Shown in pieces: positions 6,354 to 15,489 of a stretch of DNA of 61,052 nt. A program made the translations under genes and the position numbers. The notes under the pieces were generated by a model. It saw nothing but the letters and a program-made list of their open reading frames with translations. It searched no databases and was not told where the DNA came from. The stretch is taken from positions 1 through 61,052 of the forward strand of contig CABZJA010000007.1 in the NCBI GenBank assembly GCA_902525935.1, read 5' to 3'. The DNA comes from an uncultured Pelagibacteraceae bacterium (GTDB taxonomy: Bacteria > Pseudomonadota > Alphaproteobacteria > Pelagibacterales > Pelagibacteraceae). The stretch's first letter is position 1; every line of letters begins with the position of its first letter.

Positions 6354-7526
6354 ATGATTCAGATAATTACAAAACCATTTAGGTGGTTTTTCAAATTAGA
6401 AGCTGCCAGTGGTCTTGTTTTATTATTTGCAGCCATAATAGCTTTAGTTGTAAGTAATTCTAATTTATCAGAAATATATTTTTCTACATTGAATAAAAAT
6501 TTATTTTTGGGAATAAATAATTTTGGTTTAAAATTATCTGTATTACATTGGATAAATGACGCTTTAATGGCAATTTTCTTTTTCTTTGTAACATTAGAAA
6601 TTAAAAGAGAATTTTTACAAGGTGAACTTTCAAATATAAAACAAGCACTTCTTCCAATTATTGCCGCAGTTGGTGGAATGTTAGTACCTGCATTATTTTA
6701 TGTTTTTATTAATTTTGGAGATAGTGAAACAATGAATGGTTGGGCTATTCCATCTGCAACTGATATTGCATTTTCTTTAGGAGTACTGTCATTATTAGGT
6801 AAAAGAGTTCCATTATCTTTAAAAGTTTTTCTAACTGCTTTAGCTATTATAGATGATCTAGGAGCTATAGTAATTATTGCATTATTCTATTCGGGAGACC
6901 TTAGTATAAAATACTTAAGCTTAATGCTGTTAGCTTTTATTGTTCTTCTAGTAATAAATAAGTTTAATATAAAAAAATTTTTACCTTATTTAATTGTTGG
7001 AATATTTCTTTGGGATTTCACTCATAATTCTGGAATTCATGCAACGATTGCTGGAGTTTTGCTAGCAATGACTATACCTCACAGAAAGAAAGATAAAGAT
7101 TTCTCACTGCTAATAAAAATTGAACATGCAATCAGTCCTTATGTTGCGTTTGGTATTATGCCATTATTTGCTTTTGCAAATGCTGGTGTTTCATTGGAAG
7201 GTTTATCTTTTGCATCTTTACTTGATAAAGTCCCATTAGGAATATTGTTAGGATTGTTTGTTGGAAAACAATTAGGTGTATTTGTGTTTTCTTATGTTTC
7301 AATAAAAATGAAAATAGCGCAAATGCCTAATAATTCTAACTGGTTTAATTTTTATGGTGTTGGTGTTTTAACAGGTATTGGATTTACAATGAGCTTATTT
7401 GTTGGAAATTTGGCTTTTGCTGAAAATATGCAATACATGGATGGAGTAAAAATTGGAGTTTTAACTGGGTCATTATTATCCACTTTATTTGGATACTTCC
7501 TAATACTACTTACACCAAATAAGTAA
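6354..7526 (+). CDS. nhaA: Na+/H+ antiporter NhaA
   Basis: Secondary antiporter expelling Na+ in exchange for H+, for sodium and pH homeostasis. The 390-residue length matches the family. Key residues are conserved: Asp137 in ATDIAF and the ion-binding pair Asp167/Asp168 in IIDDLGAIVI, with the LEIKREF loop at 81-87. About 12 membrane helices are expected. It lies between the zinc-ribbon gene (2 bp) and glutathione peroxidase (7 bp), suggesting one plus-strand operon. Confidence 0.96.
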   Translation: MIQIITKPFRWFFKLEAASGLVLLFAAIIALVVSNSNLSEIYFSTLNKNLFLGINNFGLKLSVLHWINDALMAIFFFFVTLEIKREFLQGELSNIKQALLPIIAAVGGMLVPALFYVFINFGDSETMNGWAIPSATDIAFSLGVLSLLGKRVPLSLKVFLTALAIIDDLGAIVIIALFYSGDLSIKYLSLMLLAFIVLLVINKFNIKKFLPYLIVGIFLWDFTHNSGIHATIAGVLLAMTIPHRKKDKDFSLLIKIEHAISPYVAFGIMPLFAFANAGVSLEGLSFASLLDKVPLGILLGLFVGKQLGVFVFSYVSIKMKIAQMPNNSNWFNFYGVGVLTGIGFTMSLFVGNLAFAENMQYMDGVKIGVLTGSLLSTLFGYFLILLTPNK

Positions 7527-7533
7527 GTAGTTT

Positions 7534-8079
7534 ATGAAAAGATTAATAATAATAAGTTTTACTATAATTATGTTTTTTTTTAAAAATTCAGCAACGAGCA
7601 ACGATCAGAAAGGTTTTTATGATCTAGAAATAGAGAGTATTAATGGAGAAATCATTAAATTAAAAGATTATCAAAATAAAGTTATACTTATAGTGAACAC
7701 TGCTAGTTATTGTGGTTTCACAAAACAATACGAAGATTTGCAAGATTTATGGGATAAATACAAATCTAAGGGTCTTATTGTCCTTGGAGTGCCCTCAGAC
7801 TCTTTCAATCAAGAAAAAAAAATCAATAGTGAAGTAAAAGAATTTTGTGAAGTTAATTTTGAAATAAATTTTCCATTAACAACTATTACAGAGGTAAAAG
7901 GAAGGAATGCTCATGAGATTTTTAAGTGGGCAGAAAAAAATTTTGGAAAATCTGCAATTCCTAAGTGGAATTTTCATAAAATATTAATCAATAAACTTGG
8001 AAATGTAGAAGAAACATATGCTTCTTTTACAAAACCCACATCAAATAAAATTATAAATAAAATTCAGGAAATACTATAG
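7534..8079 (+). CDS. Glutathione peroxidase family protein, exported
   Basis: Thiol peroxidase of the GPx family (181 residues), reducing peroxides with thioredoxin or glutathione. The catalytic cysteine is Cys60 (NTASYCGFT), a Cys rather than a Sec enzyme. Gln93 in SDSFNQE and the Trp in KWNFHK complete the usual tetrad. Residues 1-22 form a hydrophobic signal-like segment, so it may act in the periplasm or be membrane anchored. The stop overlaps the convergent MBL gene by six bases. Confidence 0.9.
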   Translation: MKRLIIISFTIIMFFFKNSATSNDQKGFYDLEIESINGEIIKLKDYQNKVILIVNTASYCGFTKQYEDLQDLWDKYKSKGLIVLGVPSDSFNQEKKINSEVKEFCEVNFEINFPLTTITEVKGRNAHEIFKWAEKNFGKSAIPKWNFHKILINKLGNVEETYASFTKPTSNKIINKIQEIL

Positions 8080-8850
8080 TTCTATAGTTAAACCATCATG
8101 TGCCGGTATGACATTTTTTGGTATAACTTTCTTTAACTGATTATAATCTAAGACTGGTGATAGATTTGAAAGAATCGCCTTTTTTGGTTTAAATTTTTTG
8201 ATGAAGTATAAAGATTTTTCTAAATTAAAGTGTGATGGATGAAATTTGTACCACAGACAATCAATTATTAAATATTTTAGATTTTTAAAATATGAGTAAT
8301 CTTTTTTGTAAATATCACTTACATCTGTAATGTATGCAAGTTTTTTATCAATTATAAAACAATTAGAATTAACTGCACCGTGCTCAACAACAATCGACTT
8401 AAATCTTACATTTTTGTTTTTATGTTTAATAAATGAATTTTTCTTTAATTTATTTAATATTAAAGTAGCTGGATATTCTCTTGAGAAACTTTTAAAACAA
8501 TATGAAAAACTTTGTTTTAAGAGTTTGGATGTTTCATTATCAGCATAAACATTAACTTGTTTTCTACTATTAATAAAAAAAGATCTCAAATCATTGATTC
8601 CATGGGTTTGATCAGCATGCATATGTGAATAGAATACTTTATCAATTTTCTTTATTTTATGACGCAATAGCTGTTGTCTTAAGTCAGGAGATGTATCAAT
8701 TAAAATATTTTCATCAAAAGTTTTAATAAGTGCTGAACATCTTGTTCTATAATTTTTCTTATTTTTGGGATTGCAGTTTCCAAAAAATCCATCAGGTCTT
8801 GGCACACCCATAGAACTTCCACAACCTAATATTATAAATTTAATACTCAT
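8074..8850 (-). CDS. MBL-fold metallohydrolase, PhnP-like
   Basis: A 258-residue metallo-beta-lactamase-fold phosphodiesterase-type enzyme. The metal-binding motif HMHADQTHG gives His76, His78, Asp80 and His83; further ligands are likely at VEHGAVN, ITDVSD and the C-terminal PAHDG. GCGSSMGVPRPDG at the start and CNPKNKKNYRTRCS (26-39) match PhnP and related cyclic-phosphate hydrolases. No phn genes are nearby, so the real substrate is uncertain. The start overlaps tatD by four bases, and this gene ends the long minus-strand cell-wall/replication operon. Confidence 0.85.
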   Translation of the reverse strand: MSIKFIILGCGSSMGVPRPDGFFGNCNPKNKKNYRTRCSALIKTFDENILIDTSPDLRQQLLRHKIKKIDKVFYSHMHADQTHGINDLRSFFINSRKQVNVYADNETSKLLKQSFSYCFKSFSREYPATLILNKLKKNSFIKHKNKNVRFKSIVVEHGAVNSNCFIIDKKLAYITDVSDIYKKDYSYFKNLKYLIIDCLWYKFHPSHFNLEKSLYFIKKFKPKKAILSNLSPVLDYNQLKKVIPKNVIPAHDGLTIEL

Positions 8851-9611
8851 TGTTGAAAAAATAATCTTTCAAAATTATCATTTGTAATGGTTTCTAATTC
8901 ATCAAAGGTTTTTGACTTTAATTCTGAAAGTTTTTCCAATGTATATTTAATAAAAGAAGGTTCGTTTTTTTTACCTCTCATTGGTATAGGTGCTAAAAAA
9001 GGACTGTCTGTTTCAATTAAAATTTTATCATTTTCAATCATTTTAAATGTTTCTTGAAGATCATTACTATTTTTAAAAGTAATTATTCCACTAGCAGAAA
9101 AATATGCATTTAACGTCGTCATTTTTTTAGCAAACTCTTTTGATCCTGTAAAACAGTGCATAAGTATTTTAATATCGCTATTTTTATATCTATTTAAAAT
9201 ATCAAAAGTTTCTCTTTCGGCACTTCTAGAATGAACTATCAAAGGATAATTTAGTTCAATAGAGGCTTCTATATGTGTCTCAAAACTTTTAATTTGATCA
9301 TCTTTATGGCTATTTTCATAATAGAAATCTAATCCTGTTTCTCCTACTCCAATTATTTTTTTGAATTTATTTGCATTTTCAACAATGAATTTTTTATCTA
9401 TCTTATCATTGCTAGACTCATGAGGATGAATTCCTATACTTCCATAAATTATTTCATCAAGATTTATAATCTTTTTAATATTTTCAAAACTTTTTGAATT
9501 AGTTGAGATAGTTAAAATTTTCTTCAATCCATTCTCCTTGGAACGTTTAATAACATCACTAATATTCGAATAAAGAGGTTCGTGATCAAGATGACAATGT
9601 GAGTCTATCAT
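8847..9611 (-). CDS. TatD family metal-dependent hydrolase (YcfH-like DNase)
   Basis: A 254-residue TatD-type TIM-barrel nuclease/hydrolase. Metal ligands are visible as HCH in MIDSHCHLDHE (His5, His7), Glu in GVGETGLDFYY, the later HSR and HCF histidines and the final ETDSPFLAP aspartate. Family members cut DNA or hydrolyse D-aminoacyl-tRNA in different reports, so the exact role is open. It lies between metG and the MBL gene with four-base overlaps, an order common in Alphaproteobacteria (holB-metG-tatD-MBL). Confidence 0.92.
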   Translation of the reverse strand: MIDSHCHLDHEPLYSNISDVIKRSKENGLKKILTISTNSKSFENIKKIINLDEIIYGSIGIHPHESSNDKIDKKFIVENANKFKKIIGVGETGLDFYYENSHKDDQIKSFETHIEASIELNYPLIVHSRSAERETFDILNRYKNSDIKILMHCFTGSKEFAKKMTTLNAYFSASGIITFKNSNDLQETFKMIENDKILIETDSPFLAPIPMRGKKNEPSFIKYTLEKLSELKSKTFDELETITNDNFERLFFQQ

Positions 9612-11134
9612 TTTTCAATTTTTTTAAACAAAATATCTAATTTATTTATTTTTAAATCTTTTTTTAAAATTTCATTATTCTTAATTGATGTAAAATCAAT
9701 AGAATTTCCTGTTTCATTAAAAATATTCAGCACTTTTGCTGATGTTTCTGGCATTACTGGATAAAGCAAAATAGTTATTTTTCTAATTAATTCTAATGCA
9801 GTATAAACAATTGTATTTAACCTCAATCTATCATCTTTCTTCTTCCAAGGTTCCTGATCATTAAAATATTTGTTTGCCGCAAACAATCTATCAACAACAA
9901 AACTCATATATTGGTTTATGTCTTGATTATCGATAAATAATCTTATTTTATTTAGATTATTTAATGGTTTCAAAATTTCTAAATCTTCATCAGTAAACTT
10001 ATGATCAGGTATTAAAGATGAACAATTTTTTTCAGCAAAAGAAAGTACTCTTTGACATAGGTTTCCAAAATTATTTGCTAAATCACTATTAATACAATTT
10101 TCTAATTTTTCCTCTGAGATATTGCCATCATTACCAAAAGAAACTTCTTTAAGTAAATAATATCTTAATGGATCTAGACCATAAACATTTATTATTTCTA
10201 ATGGATCTAAAATATTTCCTTTTGATTTTGACATTTTTTCATCACCAGAGAGTATCCATCCATGTCCGTATATCTTTTTCGGTGGCTCTATTTTTGCAGC
10301 TAATAAGAATGCTGGCCAATAAATGGCATGAAATCTAAGTATGTCTTTACCAATAATATGTAAATCTGCTGGCCAGAAATTTTTATATAATTCATTATTT
10401 TCATCAGGATATTTTAAAGAACTTAAATAATTTGTTAATGCATCTAACCATACATAAACGACATGATTTTCATCATTTGGTACTTTTACACCCCAGGAAA
10501 ATGTTTTTCTACTAACAGATAAATCTTTTAAGCCACTTTTGACAAAACTAATTACTTCATTTCTTCTACTTTCAGGTAATATAAAATTTTTATTTTTTTC
10601 ATAAAAATCTAATAAAGGTTTTTCCCATTCTGAAAGTTTAAAAAAAAAAGATTCTTCTTCGACCCACTCAACAGGTGAACTAGATGATTTAGCAATTTTT
10701 AAACCATCTTTTTCCTCAACTTCATCTTCATTATAAAAAGCCTCGTCTGATACAGAATACCAGCCAGAATATTTAGACAAAAAAATTTGTTTATTTTTTT
10801 CAAGTACATTCCACAAATTTTGTACTGATACTTTATGCCTATCTTCTGTAGTCCTTATAAAATCAGTATTTGATAAATTTAATGTTTTAGTTAAATCCTC
10901 GAATGTTTTACTTATTTCATCACAAAAAGATTTTGGATCCTTGTTTAACTTTTCAGCAGATCTTTGTATTTTTAAACCATGCTCATCTGTGCCTGTTAAA
11001 AAATAGACATTAAAACCGTCAATTTTTTTGAAACGCGCAAAAAAATCAGCAATTATACTTGAATATGCATGTCCCATATGAGGTTTTGCAGAAGGATAAT
11101 AAATTGGTGTTGTTATATAATAATTTTTATTCAC
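9608..11134 (-). CDS. metG: Methionyl-tRNA synthetase
   Basis: Class I aminoacyl-tRNA synthetase charging tRNA-Met (508 residues). The HIGH-type motif is HMGH (YPSAKPHMGHAYSS), the KMSKS loop is [11 protein letters not shown], and the WYSVSDEAFYNEDE block is typical of the zinc-free alphaproteobacterial subtype. There is no C-terminal EMAP-like tRNA-binding domain. The start codon is GTG (11134), overlapping the holB stop by eight bases, so translation is probably coupled. Confidence 0.96.
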   Translation of the reverse strand: MNKNYYITTPIYYPSAKPHMGHAYSSIIADFFARFKKIDGFNVYFLTGTDEHGLKIQRSAEKLNKDPKSFCDEISKTFEDLTKTLNLSNTDFIRTTEDRHKVSVQNLWNVLEKNKQIFLSKYSGWYSVSDEAFYNEDEVEEKDGLKIAKSSSSPVEWVEEESFFFKLSEWEKPLLDFYEKNKNFILPESRRNEVISFVKSGLKDLSVSRKTFSWGVKVPNDENHVVYVWLDALTNYLSSLKYPDENNELYKNFWPADLHIIGKDILRFHAIYWPAFLLAAKIEPPKKIYGHGWILSGDEKMSKSKGNILDPLEIINVYGLDPLRYYLLKEVSFGNDGNISEEKLENCINSDLANNFGNLCQRVLSFAEKNCSSLIPDHKFTDEDLEILKPLNNLNKIRLFIDNQDINQYMSFVVDRLFAANKYFNDQEPWKKKDDRLRLNTIVYTALELIRKITILLYPVMPETSAKVLNIFNETGNSIDFTSIKNNEILKKDLKINKLDILFKKIEK

Positions 11135-11996
11135 TTAGTAATTTATCCTTAAATTCTAAAAAAAAAGTTTCATAATCAAGATTAAATTTTTTTACATTAG
11201 ATAATTTAGAATAATAATATTCTTTAACTTTATATGACAGTTTTTTTGTTGTGTTTATATGTTTATAAAAAAATAATTCAATAATCATATTTAAATTATC
11301 TCTTATAAATTCTTGTTTAATATAGTGCTTATCATTAATTAATTTAACTAATAAATCATCGACTGTGGTTTCGGATACTGATAATTGATATTCATTCATA
11401 TAGTTTATTAAAGATATTAAAAAAAAAGGTGTTGAGTAATAATTTATCAAATTTGAATTTATTTGTTCATAAATATTTTCTTTAAAGTAATTATTAATAA
11501 TCAATCTGGTATTTTCATTAGATAAACTTAATTTAAATTCTATGCATCGAGATTTTATTGTACCTATTAAAAACTTCTCTGAATTAAAAATTAAAATAAA
11601 AAAAACATTATCATTTGGTTCTTCTAAATTTTTCAATAAAGCATTTGATGAATTAATATTTAAAAATTCGACATCGTCGAGAATTATAAATCTTGACTTA
11701 TTATTAAAGGAGGATTGATTTGTAAACTTTATGATTTCTCTAATTTGATCAATTTCTATATTTTTTTTATCATTATTTTTTTTTATATTTAAAACATTAG
11801 GATGTGATTTGTTTTTTATTAGTTCGTAATCGTTATTAGAATTAAAAATTTTACATAAGAATTTTTCAGCAAGTAATGATTTTCCAATACCTTTTTTTCC
11901 AGCTAATAAAATTTTATTTGGAAGTTGATTATTTTCATAAAGAGTTACAAATTTTTCTAAATATATTTCATGTCCTATTAATTTATCTTCAGACAT
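11127..11996 (-). CDS. holB: DNA polymerase III delta-prime subunit
   Basis: Clamp-loader subunit, 289 residues, shorter than E. coli HolB (334). The P-loop LLAGKKGIGKS is at about 31-41 and the sensor-like RFIILDDVEFLN near 101-112; LLKNLEEPNDNVFFIL is a strong family block, followed by KSRCIEF. The four-cysteine zinc module usual between Walker A and sensor 1 is absent. Identity is supported by position between tmk and metG, the conserved alphaproteobacterial order. The N-terminus is adjacent to tmk with no gap. Confidence 0.88.
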   Translation of the reverse strand: MSEDKLIGHEIYLEKFVTLYENNQLPNKILLAGKKGIGKSLLAEKFLCKIFNSNNDYELIKNKSHPNVLNIKKNNDKKNIEIDQIREIIKFTNQSSFNNKSRFIILDDVEFLNINSSNALLKNLEEPNDNVFFILIFNSEKFLIGTIKSRCIEFKLSLSNENTRLIINNYFKENIYEQINSNLINYYSTPFFLISLINYMNEYQLSVSETTVDDLLVKLINDKHYIKQEFIRDNLNMIIELFFYKHINTTKKLSYKVKEYYYSKLSNVKKFNLDYETFFLEFKDKLLSE

Positions 11997-12611
11997 TTAT
12001 GTTATTTTCTCAAGTTTGTTTATTATAATTTTTTTTACTTCGTTAATAGTATTGGTATTTGAATTAATTTTAATATATTTTTTTTTATTGCTTGATATTT
12101 TTTCATATCCGTTCTGAACATTTTTATAAAATTTTAGTTTAAATTTATCATATCTATTTAATTTAGATCTATTTCCAAGTCTTTTTTGTAAATTTTTTGA
12201 ATTTACAATGCTTAAAAAAACTATATTAGGATTAAAATTTCCAATTATAAACTTATTCAGCATTTTGATTACTTTTAAATCAATTTTCATTCCATAATGT
12301 TGATACGCAATAGTAGAATCTGTAAAACGATCAATTAATATTATTTTTTTTTTATGATTTTTTTTAATAATTTTCTCAAAATTTTCTGATCTGCTAGCAT
12401 AAAATAGTAATAGATCGGTTTTGTTACTTAAGTTTAGTTTCTTATTTAAAATTAATTTTCTTATTTTTTCTGAAAAAATTGATCCACCAGGTTCTCTTAA
12501 TTTTATAAAACTTTTTCTTTTCTTTTTTAAATAATTTGAAGCAATTTTAAAATTAGTAGTTTTTCCTGAGGCCTCAATGCCTTCAAATACAATAATTGGA
12601 TATTTAGACAT
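11997..12611 (-). CDS. tmk: Thymidylate kinase
   Basis: Phosphorylates dTMP to dTDP. The 204-residue protein has the P-loop FEGIEASGKTT (9-19), the dTMP-site LREPGG (39-44) and DRFTDSTIAYQHYGM with the DR(F/Y) motif near residue 94. The lid region is Lys-rich, as is usual in this genome. It overlaps dacC by eight bases upstream and abuts holB downstream. Confidence 0.95.
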   Translation of the reverse strand: MSKYPIIVFEGIEASGKTTNFKIASNYLKKKRKSFIKLREPGGSIFSEKIRKLILNKKLNLSNKTDLLLFYASRSENFEKIIKKNHKKKIILIDRFTDSTIAYQHYGMKIDLKVIKMLNKFIIGNFNPNIVFLSIVNSKNLQKRLGNRSKLNRYDKFKLKFYKNVQNGYEKISSNKKKYIKINSNTNTINEVKKIIINKLEKIT

Positions 12612-13758
12612 CGCCCCATATCAAAAAATTGATAGAAGTTATCAACCTTGATATTGCATTTTGTTGTTTTATATTTTCTGTAGAAAATAAGTCATGATTA
12701 GATATAACTTCATCTTTATATAATACTTTTATTTCTGCTAATTTTTCACCATTTTTTATCGGTGCCTGTATAGGACCTTCATAAACAATTTTAACCTTCA
12801 TGTATTTTTTTTTTGCTTTTGGAATAGTCTTATAAATTGTATCTTTTGTATTAACTTTTACTTTTTTCTTATTACCCTGCCATACATCTAGTTCATAAAG
12901 ATATTCGTTATCATTGCTTATTTTTATTGTATCAAAATTTGTAATTCCCCATGTTAGCAACTTTTGTGATTGCTTTGATCTAGAATTTTTTGTTTCAAAA
13001 CCACTTGCAACAGCTATTAATCTTCTTTTTTTTCTTAATATAGAAGATGCAAGTGAATATTTTTCTGAACCAAGGTAGCCGGTTTTAATTCCATCTACAC
13101 CCATATTTTTATATAATAATGGATTTCTATTTCCTTGTGTAATGGGATCTCCGCCTGTCCTGCTCCAAGTAAATTCTTTAATTTTAAAATACTCATAATA
13201 TTTAGGATGTTCTTTAATTAGATAATTAGACATAATTAAAATATCTCTAACGGTTGAATAATTATTATCATCATTAATACCTGAAGAATTTGAAAAATTT
13301 GTATTTTCCATGCCAATTTCCTGCGCTTTCTCAGTCATTAGCAAAGCAAACTCATCCTCAGTTCCTGCAATACCTTCTGCTAAAGCTACACAAGCATCAT
13401 TACCTGAAGCAACAATTATACCTAATAATAAATCTTCTACCGAAACTTCATCTCCAACCATTATAAACATTGATGAATAACCAGATGAGGATAGTCTCCA
13501 AGCATTTTCAGAAACAATAAATTTTTCATCTAAAGTAATTTCGCCACTTTTCAATAAATCAAAAGCAACGATTGAGGTCATTATTTTTGTCATAGAAGCA
13601 GGAAATATTCTCTCATCAGGATTTTTTTCATATAAAATTTCACCAGATAAATAGTCTTGTAAAATTGCAGTTCGTGCATTTATGTTAAATTTTGCATATG
13701 AAATATTAGTTATTATTAAAAATGATAGGACAAAACTTAATAGTGCTTTTATTTTCAT
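12604..13758 (-). CDS. dacC: D-alanyl-D-alanine carboxypeptidase (PBP5/6 type)
   Basis: Trims the terminal D-Ala of peptidoglycan stem peptides. The 384-residue protein has a signal peptide (about 1-22), the SxxK motif at Ser55-Lys58 (ASMTKIMT), the SGN motif in VASGNDACVALAE and the KTG triad in DGIKTGYLG. A C-terminal beta-rich PBP5 domain follows from about 275, ending in a hydrophobic/amphipathic stretch (about 365-384) that would anchor it to the periplasmic face of the inner membrane. Both neighbours overlap by four to eight bases. The symbol dacC is by family; dacA would be equally acceptable. Confidence 0.94.
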   Translation of the reverse strand: MKIKALLSFVLSFLIITNISYAKFNINARTAILQDYLSGEILYEKNPDERIFPASMTKIMTSIVAFDLLKSGEITLDEKFIVSENAWRLSSSGYSSMFIMVGDEVSVEDLLLGIIVASGNDACVALAEGIAGTEDEFALLMTEKAQEIGMENTNFSNSSGINDDNNYSTVRDILIMSNYLIKEHPKYYEYFKIKEFTWSRTGGDPITQGNRNPLLYKNMGVDGIKTGYLGSEKYSLASSILRKKRRLIAVASGFETKNSRSKQSQKLLTWGITNFDTIKISNDNEYLYELDVWQGNKKKVKVNTKDTIYKTIPKAKKKYMKVKIVYEGPIQAPIKNGEKLAEIKVLYKDEVISNHDLFSTENIKQQNAISRLITSINFLIWGDV

Positions 13759-14504
13759 AATTTTATTAATTCAATATTTTCAAAATTTATATTAGCTATC
13801 TCATTATATACATTTTTAATTGATCCTAAATTATAAAAAGGACCCTTATAAACTCTATATAAGTTTTTAGACATTTTTTTGATATTTATGCCTTTTAAAT
13901 TGTATTCATCCTCAAGTCTTTTTTTCAATGTAATTGCTGATTCTTCAAAAAATAAATCGGCAAATTTAATTATAAATTCAAATTTTGTATTTTTTTCCTT
14001 TTTGAATTTATTATTATTTTTTTCAATAGATATATTTTGGATTGAAATACTTTCTACTGGAGCTTTATTAGCTACTTTTTTCTCCTCATCAAATATTTTT
14101 GCTTTATTTGCAACAAAAGTATTATTAGAATTTATTGTTTCTACACGTACATAGGGTTGTTCAGGGTCTATATCAAGTTCAGTTGCAATTCTCTCAGAAA
14201 TTACCGAGTTATAAAATATTGGATATTTCGAATTTTTTCCTACTTTAGCAATCATATACTTTTCATTTAACAAATTTGTTATTTTTATATCTGTATCTTT
14301 TTTAAGTTTATTATTGAAAATAATTAATGATCTTTGTTCTATTTTTTTTGAAACTATTCGTTTTTTGAAAATATCATTATTATATATGAGAGCAAATCCA
14401 TCATTTGAATAATTTTTGAAATCTTTATTGGTAATTACTTTTTTATTAGTAGTTTCACATGATGTTAAAATTATTGCTAAAAAAATTATTATCTTAAGTT
14501 TCAT
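13755..14504 (-). CDS. RlpA-like lipoprotein with SPOR domain
   Basis: A 249-residue predicted lipoprotein: hydrophobic signal with lipobox LTSC. Residues about 35-125 resemble the double-psi beta-barrel of RlpA (VKITNLLNEKY-type strand, then a region ending SERIATEL), but the catalytic-looking NDRGP segment is replaced by GKNSKYP, so enzymatic activity is doubtful. The C-terminal 75 residues match a SPOR peptidoglycan-binding domain (FAD...AITLKKRLE...YRVYKGPF). The first possible start is TTG 14510; I chose ATG 14504. It overlaps mltB upstream and dacC downstream, fitting a cell-wall operon. Confidence 0.72.
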   Translation of the reverse strand: MKLKIIIFLAIILTSCETTNKKVITNKDFKNYSNDGFALIYNNDIFKKRIVSKKIEQRSLIIFNNKLKKDTDIKITNLLNEKYMIAKVGKNSKYPIFYNSVISERIATELDIDPEQPYVRVETINSNNTFVANKAKIFDEEKKVANKAPVESISIQNISIEKNNNKFKKEKNTKFEFIIKFADLFFEESAITLKKRLEDEYNLKGINIKKMSKNLYRVYKGPFYNLGSIKNVYNEIANINFENIELIKL

Positions 14505-15489
14505 TTTCAAAACTATTTTTTAATGTGCATACCGCCAAACTAAATCTTAATGACCTGTTCCACTTTAAGATTAGCTTATAATTATTAAAAATAATATATG
14601 CTGGTTTGTGTTTATTTGCATTTTCAACAATTTCAGCATCTGGAGTAACTATTGCAGCTGTCAAATTTTCATATTTATCCAAAAAGGATGAATCTTTAAT
14701 ATAATTTTTTAAATATTTTACTTTTCTTTCATTTTTTATTTTTTTGGCTGAAGTATTTAAATATTTATCAGGAATATTTTCATTTAAATTAATTCGATAA
14801 AAACAAGGAGTATTATCATTCCATCCAAGATTGCTTAAATAATTAGCTGCAGATGCAAAAGAATCCTCAATATTTTTTAAATCAATTGATCCATCTTTAT
14901 TATAGTCAATGGCATGATTTTTAATTGTGGATGGCATAAATTGAAAATTACCAAAAGCACCTGCCCAAGAACCAAATAATGTTCTTGGGTCTATAATTTT
15001 TGCATCTACTAATTTTAAAAGAGTGATTAATTCTTTTGTAAAAAATTCACTTCTTCTTTGATCGTAACTTAATGTTGCCAGTGATGAAACAATATCCATT
15101 TTACCTAAATAGTTTCCAAAGTTAGTTTCAATGCCCATTAGCGCTAATAGTAAATTTTTATCTACTTTGTATTCAGAAGATACTTTATTAATAATATTGT
15201 TTTCTTTGTTTAATATAATTTTTCCTAATTTTACTTTTTTTGATGAGGTTCTTTTTGAAATATATGTCATTGTGTCTTCATAAAATTCTGGTTGGTATCT
15301 GTCGTATTTTATTACATCAGGTAAAAACTTTGAGTTTTCTATTAAATTATTAACTGTTGATTTACTAATACCTTCGTTAATTGCTCTTTTTTTAAAATTA
15401 ACTTTCCAATCATTGAATGTATCAGCAATTAGAATAGAAGAATTAAATACAATTAATATAGATAAGATTAGTAATTTAATTTTTTTCAT
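14494..15489 (-). CDS. mltB: Lytic murein transglycosylase, MltB family
   Basis: Cleaves the MurNAc-GlcNAc bond to leave 1,6-anhydro ends. The 331-residue protein has a signal peptide (about 1-23), the catalytic Glu121 in LMGIETNFGNYLG, SLATLSYDQRRSEFF (about 136-150), GSWAGAFGNFQFMP and YNKDGSIDL, all typical of MltB. No lipobox is seen, so it is likely soluble in the periplasm. It overlaps rarD by about 14 bases upstream and the RlpA-like gene downstream. Confidence 0.93.
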   Translation of the reverse strand: MKKIKLLILSILIVFNSSILIADTFNDWKVNFKKRAINEGISKSTVNNLIENSKFLPDVIKYDRYQPEFYEDTMTYISKRTSSKKVKLGKIILNKENNIINKVSSEYKVDKNLLLALMGIETNFGNYLGKMDIVSSLATLSYDQRRSEFFTKELITLLKLVDAKIIDPRTLFGSWAGAFGNFQFMPSTIKNHAIDYNKDGSIDLKNIEDSFASAANYLSNLGWNDNTPCFYRINLNENIPDKYLNTSAKKIKNERKVKYLKNYIKDSSFLDKYENLTAAIVTPDAEIVENANKHKPAYIIFNNYKLILKWNRSLRFSLAVCTLKNSFENET

